Origin: Devosia riboflavina
GTDB lineage: Bacteria; Pseudomonadota; Alphaproteobacteria; Rhizobiales; Devosiaceae
NCBI RefSeq assembly: GCF_000743575.1
Contig: NZ_JQGC01000015.1
Span: forward strand, 186,001-250,000
Reading direction: 5' to 3'
Length of the DNA stretch: 64,000 bases
The notes beneath the pieces are model-generated. The model was not told the DNA's origin. It worked only from the letters and a program-made list of their open reading frames with translations, and searched no databases. Position numbers and translations under genes: made by a program. This document shows, piece by piece, positions 58,335-64,000 of the stretch; within the stretch, counting starts at the first letter, position 1, and every line of letters starts with the position of its first letter.

Positions 58335-59564
58335 ATGATGACAGTCGACGCACGAACGCTGATGCGCCATCAAGGCAGCCTTTTTTTGGAAGAGGACGTG
58401 CCGCTTGCACTGGATGAGTTCCAACAATTCACGGTCAGGACCGACAAGAACGAAAAGAGCGACATTGCTGGTTTAGGTTTTGTTTTTCTGGGCCTGTTTG
58501 GCGAGGTCGGCAGCCTGCTCAGTGCTTTGAAAAAGAAGCAGCGCGACAAGGAGTCTTTCTCCTCGTACCACGACGAGGTCATCGAAGAATTTGGGGACGC
58601 CCTCTGGTACTTCGCCAATGCCGCTCTACGCGCGGGCATGAACCTCTCAGACATCGCTGAACGCGCTCGGCTTTCACTGGCTGATTGGACTTACCAAGGG
58701 AAAGCCGGTCCCTCTACGTTCGAAGACCTGCAAAAAGCAGGCAGAGCTTTCGCTGAGCCGGCCGAGGGTCAACAGGTCGAGACCAGCCTTTTGGCGTTGG
58801 CTGGCCGCGTCGGCATGCTGGTTTCGCATTGGAGCAGCGGGCAGATTCGTGACAACGGCGACCAACTATCAGCTGACCTGGTTGAGATATTTCGATCGCT
58901 GCTTATTGCTGCCGAAGAGGCGAATGTGAGTCTCGACGCCGCAGCCCGACACAATGTCATCAAGACCGTGGGTCGGTGGCCTGAGAAGAGAGTTTGGGAC
59001 AAGCTCTTTGATGACGACTTCCCGGACTACGAGCAGATACCGCGCATCATGAGGGTGGAGTTCATCGAGCGCACGCATGGGCAGCGGCAGCAGGTTGTGA
59101 TGCGATACAACGGCGTCAATCTCGGCAGCCCGCTCACGGACAACCGGCTCGAAGCGGACGACTACCGTTACCATGATGTGTTCCATCTGGCCTTTGCTGG
59201 AATCCTTGGATGGTCCCCAACCCTGCGAGCCTTGCTGCGCATCAAGCGGAAGAGTAATCCGGCGGTCGACGAGAACGAGGACGGGGCCAGAGCCAACATC
59301 ATCGAAGAAGGCATCTCCACCTGGATCTTCAATCATGGCCTGCGACATGGAGCATTCAAGCACGTAAAATCCTTGGATTACGCGTTGCTGAAGGCTGTTC
59401 GCGAACTCGTCACAGGGTATGAGGTCGCGCAAAGGCCGCTGTGGCAGTGGGAGTACGCGATTCTGGAAGGTTTTCGTGTGTTCCGGGAGCTTCGTGAGCA
59501 TCGAAATGGCGTGGTTACCATCGATCTGGAACAGCGGAGCATAGTCTTTGAGAGGATGTCATGA
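58335..59564 (+). CDS. Bimodular MazG-like pyrophosphohydrolase with extra C-terminal domain
   Basis: The protein is 409 residues. MazG-like helices lie at ~45-115: FLGLFGEVGSLLSALKKKQR and YHDEVIEEFGDALWYFANAA, with E57, E84, E85 and D88 at the metal-ligand positions of all-alpha NTP pyrophosphohydrolases. A second, degenerate MazG-like copy lies at ~150-215 (LLALAGRVGMLVSHWSSGQI ... GRWP) without the acidic cluster. Residues ~225-400 form a third domain with YRYHDVFHLAFAGILGWSP (H280, D281, H284) and NIIEEGISTWIFNHG (E324, E325), possibly a metal site. The start is ATG 58335 behind GGGGGA. The stop overlaps the next ATG (ATGA). Confidence 0.78.
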   Translation: MMTVDARTLMRHQGSLFLEEDVPLALDEFQQFTVRTDKNEKSDIAGLGFVFLGLFGEVGSLLSALKKKQRDKESFSSYHDEVIEEFGDALWYFANAALRAGMNLSDIAERARLSLADWTYQGKAGPSTFEDLQKAGRAFAEPAEGQQVETSLLALAGRVGMLVSHWSSGQIRDNGDQLSADLVEIFRSLLIAAEEANVSLDAAARHNVIKTVGRWPEKRVWDKLFDDDFPDYEQIPRIMRVEFIERTHGQRQQVVMRYNGVNLGSPLTDNRLEADDYRYHDVFHLAFAGILGWSPTLRALLRIKRKSNPAVDENEDGARANIIEEGISTWIFNHGLRHGAFKHVKSLDYALLKAVRELVTGYEVAQRPLWQWEYAILEGFRVFRELREHRNGVVTIDLEQRSIVFERMS

Positions 59565-60247
59565 ACTCACGCGCGGCAGTGGCAAAAGATTTCGTTGCCT
59601 TGGTAGCCGACCTCAAGTTCGACGACGTCTTCAATCCTTACACTGACGTCTGCCCGGATTTCGATCGCGCCGATGCCGCAGCCATTAGACGACTCAATCT
59701 AGAAAAGGCCATTGAGGCTGCTCTGACCACGGGGGTTGAGAGCATTTGGGTAGCGCGCGATCTTGGCTACAGGGGTGGGCGCCGCACAGGTCTGGCTCTG
59801 ACTGATGAAGTGCACCTTCAGGCTCATGCAAAGCTTCTAGGTGTGAAGGAGCTTGAGCGATCGACGTTGGGGCCGGCGACGGCGGAACGCACCGCAACCG
59901 TGATTTGGCGAATGCTGATGGAGATTAGGAAGCCAGTCTTCCTGTGGAATGTGTTTCCATTGCACCCGCACGAGCATGCACGCCCGATGTCGAACAGATC
60001 CCATACACGCTCAGAGCGACAGGCCTGTCGGCACGTCTTGGTGACATTGCTGGATATCCTAGTTCCGCAATCAGTGCTTGCCATCGGTCGGGATGCCGAA
60101 GTGGCGATGTCCGACCTTGGTATGCGGTCAAAACAGGTCCGGCACCCGAGCTACGGTGGCCAGCCCGAGTTTATCGCTAGCGTGTCTGCCCACTATGGCC
60201 TCGAGAGGCCTGGCCCTGGTGCTGAAACCTTGCCATTGTTCGTTTGA
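59561..60247 (+). CDS. Uracil-DNA-glycosylase-superfamily protein
   Basis: The protein is 228 residues. SIWVARDLGYRGGRRTGLAL is in the place of motif A, FLWNVFPLHPHEHARP is the conserved strand-loop, AIGRDAEVAMSDLGM the LGxxAxxAL-like strand, and VRHPSYGGQPEF the HPS motif B. The active-site Asp/Asn of motif A is not obvious in the usual form, so the substrate base may be different or the protein may only bind. It is coupled to the MazG-like gene by ATGA and ends the operon. Convergent with the TIR gene at 60283. Confidence 0.75.
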   Translation: MNSRAAVAKDFVALVADLKFDDVFNPYTDVCPDFDRADAAAIRRLNLEKAIEAALTTGVESIWVARDLGYRGGRRTGLALTDEVHLQAHAKLLGVKELERSTLGPATAERTATVIWRMLMEIRKPVFLWNVFPLHPHEHARPMSNRSHTRSERQACRHVLVTLLDILVPQSVLAIGRDAEVAMSDLGMRSKQVRHPSYGGQPEFIASVSAHYGLERPGPGAETLPLFV

Positions 60248-60282
60248 GGCTGTGCGTCATCGCGCCATGCGGGAGTAGCTGT

Positions 60283-60834
60283 CTAGATCTTCAACCAGCG
60301 TGACAACTCCACTGCCTTTTTCGTACGTTGGTCGAGAACCATCCATACGGAGTCGTCATACCCTTTGAGGTCGCCCCAGACGATCCGTCGATAGAGGCCC
60401 AAATACTCCCATTTGGTCCACCCCTTGTCCTGCTGGCTTTCTACCGTAGGAAGGATCGCCACGCGAAACAGGTTCTTCGCTTGGTCGGCGATCCCCAGTT
60501 CCCAAGGCACCCATCGGCTGTCTTTGCTGTTCTCGGAAGCCAGCAGAACGAAATTCCGAGACTTCCGAATCCTCTTCTTCAAACCGATCGCCGTCTCCGT
60601 GCTTGTGTAAGGAGGCAAGGCTGGGTCTTTCTTGTCGATGTAGACTGACGCACCATGCTCTGCGAGCAGAGCAACGGCACCCACAACTAGCTCTTGGTCC
60701 TTGCTCGAGTGGGAGAGGAAAGTCGCACCATTTGGGTCACGCTCCTCGGCAGCTTTTCTAACGGAAGCCTGCTCCGTGAGGCGCATGTTTGAGGACAGTC
60801 GGAGGATATCCTCTCGGGTAGCGTATTCTATCAA
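60283..60834 (-). CDS. TIR-domain protein, last gene of the SLOG/TIR operon
   Basis: The protein is 183 residues. A polar N-terminal helix of ~35 residues precedes TIR: NGATFLSHSSKDQELVVGAV, YIDKKDPALPPYTSTETAIG, SRNFVLLASENSKDSRWVPW, and Glu112 in WELGIADQ, the place of the catalytic Glu. It starts at a TTG that overlaps the SLOG gene stop (TTGA); an internal ATG (60786) would still keep the TIR domain. Predicted NAD hydrolase or cyclase. Confidence 0.8.
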   Translation of the reverse strand: MIEYATREDILRLSSNMRLTEQASVRKAAEERDPNGATFLSHSSKDQELVVGAVALLAEHGASVYIDKKDPALPPYTSTETAIGLKKRIRKSRNFVLLASENSKDSRWVPWELGIADQAKNLFRVAILPTVESQQDKGWTKWEYLGLYRRIVWGDLKGYDDSVWMVLDQRTKKAVELSRWLKI

Positions 60835-61649
60835 GCAGAAGCCTCCTGTAACCGCAGCAATCCGCGGAGGATGAGCGCGACGGCCTCATCGACGTGAACG
60901 GTCCTCGCCAAGGTCGCGACCTCGTCCTCAAGCAGACCATTTGCTAGGTCCATCGACCTCCATCGTGAAAAGCCTTCGCGGCCAGGCCAAGCTGTCGACT
61001 TACCTGTTCTGGGCAAAAGGTCCATGTCAGCTGCAATGTCTCCAGCGCAACCTCCAAACCCACCCAGCAAAAACAGTGGCTGTTGTGCCTCCAGTGCGAA
61101 TTCCGTCTCTTCGGCGATACCAGGCATGACGCCTTTGAAGTTTGTCACCCTACCTCCGAGAACGATACGAGCGTCGATCACTTCGGTTTGGGTTCGCCGC
61201 ATAGACGTAAGACTGTCGGCCCAATCCTGGTCAGTGAAATCGTCCGGCGAAAGCTGCACAAGATCATTCTCAGCCATGTCGCGCCCGTCTCTGTCGAGGC
61301 AACGTAACTCACCTATCCCCTCAAGGTCTTCGCGTAGCGCACTCAGGTAGGCCCGAGGCTTCGTGGAGTGGACCGGCCATGGCAGGTAATTCGAGAACGC
61401 CGGCCTGGAATCGCCAATATCCGCGTCCCGTCGATGCCGCGCGACTAACTCGAAGAGGAGCCTAGTGTAGCCATTGTCCCGTAGGTCGCCTCCGTAGACC
61501 AACCGCGCGCCCATCGCCAAAAGATGCCGGGATATTTCCGTCATGGCGTCGCGAAGATGTTCGTCGGCCAAACCACGAACTGCCAAATCATCGCTTTCGG
61601 AGATCGATATGGCGACAACCTTCTGGCTGAGGGGCTCGCGATAATTCAT
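60831..61649 (-). CDS. Stand-alone SLOG-superfamily protein (TPALS/STALD-like)
   Basis: The protein is 272 residues. VVAISISESDDLAVRGLADE and ARLVYGGDLRDNGYTRLLFE (GGD at 53-55) are a Rossmann-like nucleotide-binding opening of the SLOG type, and the C-terminal LFLLGGFGGCAGDIAADMDL is a second Gly-rich turn. SLOG domains in TIR-linked proteins bind NAD-derived signals (for example ThsA of Thoeris binds its ligand through SLOG). Here SLOG is not fused to SIR2 or TM. It starts at ATG 61649, overlapping the preceding stop (ATGA). Confidence 0.75.
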   Translation of the reverse strand: MNYREPLSQKVVAISISESDDLAVRGLADEHLRDAMTEISRHLLAMGARLVYGGDLRDNGYTRLLFELVARHRRDADIGDSRPAFSNYLPWPVHSTKPRAYLSALREDLEGIGELRCLDRDGRDMAENDLVQLSPDDFTDQDWADSLTSMRRTQTEVIDARIVLGGRVTNFKGVMPGIAEETEFALEAQQPLFLLGGFGGCAGDIAADMDLLPRTGKSTAWPGREGFSRWRSMDLANGLLEDEVATLARTVHVDEAVALILRGLLRLQEASA

Positions 61650-62836
61650 GTCTCTACTCCAGACTGGGCGATCCATTCGGTGATGCTGCGCAGCTTGACC
61701 TTGGGAGCCACCACCTCGAACAGCCGCTGTTCTTCCGAGCCGATCGGGGGATCGGGATAGACCAACGTCGCCTCCGCCTGCGCCTCGCCGACGAGTCCCG
61801 CCAAGGAAATTAACTCTGGCGGTCTTGGCAGAAACACCGCGTCGCTGGGCCCGTCTCTATTGACCATCTCTGTTCGACACCGCCAGAGAAAGTCCTTGAG
61901 CACTTCGTCCAACAGCCTGCCAACCACAGTGTCGATGCGATCAAGGAGGACCGGGTACATGCGGATTATGGGGACGTTCCCCATGTAGGGGAAGCCGCGC
62001 TCATCCGCGTCCTGGATGCAGTTTGCCACCACCAGCGGGACGCTATGTCGTTTGGCTTCAATGATCTCTCGACGGCACCATTCCCTCGACGAGAAGCTGT
62101 CGGTGTGAATAGCAACAACCGCACTGACGCGTACCTGCGCCAACAATACCCTATCGAAACGTGTGCCTGTAGGGATGTCTTTGACATCAAAGAAGCTGCT
62201 GAACCCTTGCGCATCGTGAAGAGCCTCGCGCACGATCCTGGCTATCCGCTCGCCATCATCGTCGTGCTTAGAGTGACTCAAGAATATCTGGACCTTCTGC
62301 AGATACCCTTGGAGTTCTTCCTCCTCGGTCAAGGGGCGCCTCAAACGCTCAAGATACAAGCGCAGCATACGACTGAACTGGTATGTCAGGTCGGTGGTGA
62401 GCTTCTGCAGCTTCCTCGCGAGTTCCAGGACATCGCTCCATCGATCCCACCTAACCGCCTGCTCGATCACGCCGGACCTGGTGAGCGAGGCGTCTATGGC
62501 CACAGGGAAGACCATGGATCGCATGCCGGCCTCGTCGGTTGACTGCTCGATGTCTTGCAGCCAGGCCATGTAAGTTGGCGACTTCGCGAAGTTCTCGTCA
62601 AACAGCACCACGACTGCGGAGGTCTCTCCTTCCTCAAGATCGATTGGCAGCGGAACGCCCGTCGCAGGGTCAGGCTCATGGCGATAGACGACGCTGAGGC
62701 CAGCGCCACCAGCGATGTTGCCGAAGTGCTCGCGACGATAGTGATCAAACAGGTGCTTGGAGATTGCCGGTCCAAGCTCGAAATCTGGGTGCCAAGCCAC
62801 ATAGACGACCAGAAATGGGCGAGTTGGGATCGGCAT
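61646..62836 (-). CDS. Protein with two TIR-like domains
   Basis: The protein is 396 residues from ATG 62836, with AAGGAT upstream; a TTG at 62962 overlaps the preceding stop and could extend it by 42 residues. The N-terminal domain ~7-140 has FLVVYVAWHPDFELGPAISK and AVVVLFDENFAKSPTYMAWL, a TIR-like fold with atypical motifs. The C-terminal TIR at ~181-300 has VQIFLSHSKHDDDGERIARI, FFDVKDIPTGTRF and Glu257 in SREWCRREII, the canonical catalytic position. Two TIR modules in one chain are unusual in bacteria. Confidence 0.78.
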   Translation of the reverse strand: MPIPTRPFLVVYVAWHPDFELGPAISKHLFDHYRREHFGNIAGGAGLSVVYRHEPDPATGVPLPIDLEEGETSAVVVLFDENFAKSPTYMAWLQDIEQSTDEAGMRSMVFPVAIDASLTRSGVIEQAVRWDRWSDVLELARKLQKLTTDLTYQFSRMLRLYLERLRRPLTEEEELQGYLQKVQIFLSHSKHDDDGERIARIVREALHDAQGFSSFFDVKDIPTGTRFDRVLLAQVRVSAVVAIHTDSFSSREWCRREIIEAKRHSVPLVVANCIQDADERGFPYMGNVPIIRMYPVLLDRIDTVVGRLLDEVLKDFLWRCRTEMVNRDGPSDAVFLPRPPELISLAGLVGEAQAEATLVYPDPPIGSEEQRLFEVVAPKVKLRSITEWIAQSGVET

Positions 62837-62958
62837 TCGGGTATCCTTCAAGCATTGCGGGAGCGACGAGCGCGAGAATTGTTGATCAACAAGGGACTTC
62901 GGGAGTTCGCGGTTTCGATCAGGCTGATCAGGTTGTAACGCCCTTGGGTTATCGTGGC

Positions 62959-63375
62959 TCAATCGGTCCAGATGGCATAGCCGGAATCAACGTTGTCAAA
63001 CAGTCGATCGGGGACCAGATACCGACCGTTAGCTAAAGGATATAGTGTCGGCAATCGGACGCCGATTAGACCGTGCCCCTTTTCCAGCGTGGCCTCAATC
63101 TCCCAATCCACATACTTCCGTCCCCATGTAGCCGACCCCACGAGCACAATGGTGCACGAGCTTCCTGAGGTAAAGTTCTCACGAATTCTGCGCAGGACGT
63201 AGTCCACGTTGTCGCTGTCGATGCGTCTTTCCAGCGAAGTGTCCGAGATCAACTCGTATTCGTCGTGGAACGTCCTCGAGAACGCGTCGTAGTACCCTTG
63301 GTCTCCGCCATGGTGATAACTCATAAAGACCCGACGTCGAATAAATCCATTCGATCCGAAGGTTGCCAATCCCAT
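62959..63375 (-). CDS. Second DUF1863/ThsB-like TIR-domain protein
   Basis: The protein is 138 residues from ATG 63375 (142 from the GTG at 63387). IRRRVFMSYHHGGDQGYYDA, DTSLERRIDSDNVDYVLRRI, SSCTIVLVGSATWGRKYVDW and EIEATLEKGHGLIGVRLP are the same family pattern as the gene at 57116, with the DWEIE Glu kept. Its stop overlaps the TTG of the two-TIR gene, so it heads the operon. Predicted signal-producing TIR. Confidence 0.83.
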   Translation of the reverse strand: MGLATFGSNGFIRRRVFMSYHHGGDQGYYDAFSRTFHDEYELISDTSLERRIDSDNVDYVLRRIRENFTSGSSCTIVLVGSATWGRKYVDWEIEATLEKGHGLIGVRLPTLYPLANGRYLVPDRLFDNVDSGYAIWTD

Positions 63376-63632
63376 GGCGTCACACACCTGCTTCCGTCTC
63401 TATCCACTACAAAGCCGAGGTAGAGCCGTAGATCAATCACCTGCAGGGAGCTCAGCGTTTGAACCGATGAGCGGGCGGCTCCGGCCCTCCCCTTGGATAG
63501 GAAAGCCTTGTAAGAGGCCGCTTTTCATCATGCGGCACCGGAAGCAGACAGTCCGCTACCGGCCCCAAATCGGCCCTCACGCAAGCTCAGTTGCAATCGC
63601 CTTTGTCGTATTCCAAGATCTGGTTCGAGCCA

Positions 63633-64000
63633 TCAAATCAGCTTTGGATCCGGCGGCGGTGGCTCGTCCCCCAGCCCATCTGGAGCGTCTGGCTTCTCAG
63701 CTATGGTCTTGACCTGGGGCACGGCGGGCATAGGCATCTCGTCGAGATTGATGACCGCTTTCCGCTGGACTGCGGGTGTGGCCAGCGGGCCGGTGATCGG
63801 CCAAGCACTGCTGGGGCGCTTATAGGCGTTTTGCGATCTGAGATTGCGATGGCCAACGAGTTCGGCGATTTCCTCGGCCGTGTAGCCGGCTGCATGCCAG
63901 GTGCTGATGGCGGTGTGGCGGAACGAGGATGGGGCGAGGCGCTCAATACGCTGGCCCGTGTTCTTGCTGACCGTCTCGCAGGCCCGGGCCAGGATTTCCG
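63633..64000 (-). CDS. Tyrosine recombinase/integrase, C-terminal part only
   Basis: Open on the minus strand from the window edge to TGA at 63633-63635, about 122 residues, with the start outside. LAPSSFRHTAISTWHAAGYT (RHT) and AELVGHRNLRSQNAYKRP (His and nucleophilic Tyr) are the last catalytic motifs of the family. A Pro-rich tail ends GDEPPPPDPKLI. It is a second recombinase, distinct from the one at 53046. It may belong to a second nested element or mark the right side of the island. Confidence 0.82.
   Translation of the reverse strand, partial: EILARACETVSKNTGQRIERLAPSSFRHTAISTWHAAGYTAEEIAELVGHRNLRSQNAYKRPSSAWPITGPLATPAVQRKAVINLDEMPMPAVPQVKTIAEKPDAPDGLGDEPPPPDPKLI

Noticed and set aside
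63388..64000. A copy of the tRNA-Ser 3' end as right attachment site
   Set aside because: No GGTTCGAATCCC-like sequence is found in this part; the site must be further right if it exists.

Overview
The window reads as chromosome of a high-GC alphaproteobacterium of the order Hyphomicrobiales (Rhizobiales); a Devosia-like genus is my best guess. The guess rests on gene order and protein character: dapF-mtaB-ftsY-yciB, purH-heparinase-rsmB-htpX-DUF1674, sdhCDAB, priA followed by an atpHAGDC cluster without F0 genes, and ctpA-envC-rlmH-rsfS-nadD-proA-proB-obgE-rpmA-rplU. All of these are arrangements typical of that order. No rRNA gene, CRISPR array or insertion sequence was seen.

Layout. 1-17.4 kb: housekeeping genes. 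These are the tail of leuB, ffh-rpsP, a probably frameshifted P-loop kinase, dapF-mtaB-ftsY-yciB, leuC with a coupled small metallopeptidase, a flippase, purH, a heparinase-like protein and rsmB. 17.4-24.3 kb: htpX and an SDHAF4-type assembly factor are divergent from each other. They are followed by a structured intergenic region that may encode a 6S-like RNA, and then by the succinate dehydrogenase operon, in which four small genes separate sdhA from sdhB. 24.5-28.4 kb: a secreted protein of seven near-identical Cys/Asp-rich repeats, an EamA transporter and xerC. 28.5-36 kb: priA and the F1 ATP synthase genes. 36-52.6 kb: a chemoreceptor, a racemase, rppH, a polysaccharide deacetylase-like protein, the ctpA/envC cell-separation pair, the proline and ribosome-assembly cluster, three tandem GNAT acetyltransferases, the L27/L21 genes and a Tat-exported metallo-beta-lactamase-fold hydrolase.

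52.8-64 kb: a genomic island begins at tRNA-Ser(CGA). A large tyrosine recombinase lies next to the tRNA, and the C-terminal part of a second recombinase enters from the right edge of the window. Between them are two convergent operons of conflict-type genes. The rightward operon encodes a DUF1863/ThsB-like TIR protein, an Nmad2 protein, a bimodular MazG-like protein with an extra C-terminal domain, and a uracil-DNA-glycosylase-superfamily protein; a one-TM protein is divergent from it. The leftward operon encodes a second DUF1863/ThsB-like TIR protein, a protein with two TIR-like domains, a stand-alone SLOG-superfamily protein and a further TIR protein, all with overlapping start and stop codons. 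Neither operon has the SIR2 or macro effector of classical Thoeris. I infer that these are nucleotide-signalling or nucleotide-surveillance anti-phage systems. They are the most interesting content of the window.

Functional links. FtsY and Ffh form the SRP targeting pathway. LeuB and LeuC belong to leucine synthesis but lie on opposite strands 9 kb apart. ProB and ProA start proline synthesis. RlmH, RsfS, ObgE, L27 and L21 are ribosome maturation partners. CtpA and EnvC are typical of septal peptidoglycan hydrolase control. The SDHAF4 homologue would help flavinylate the SdhA encoded just downstream.
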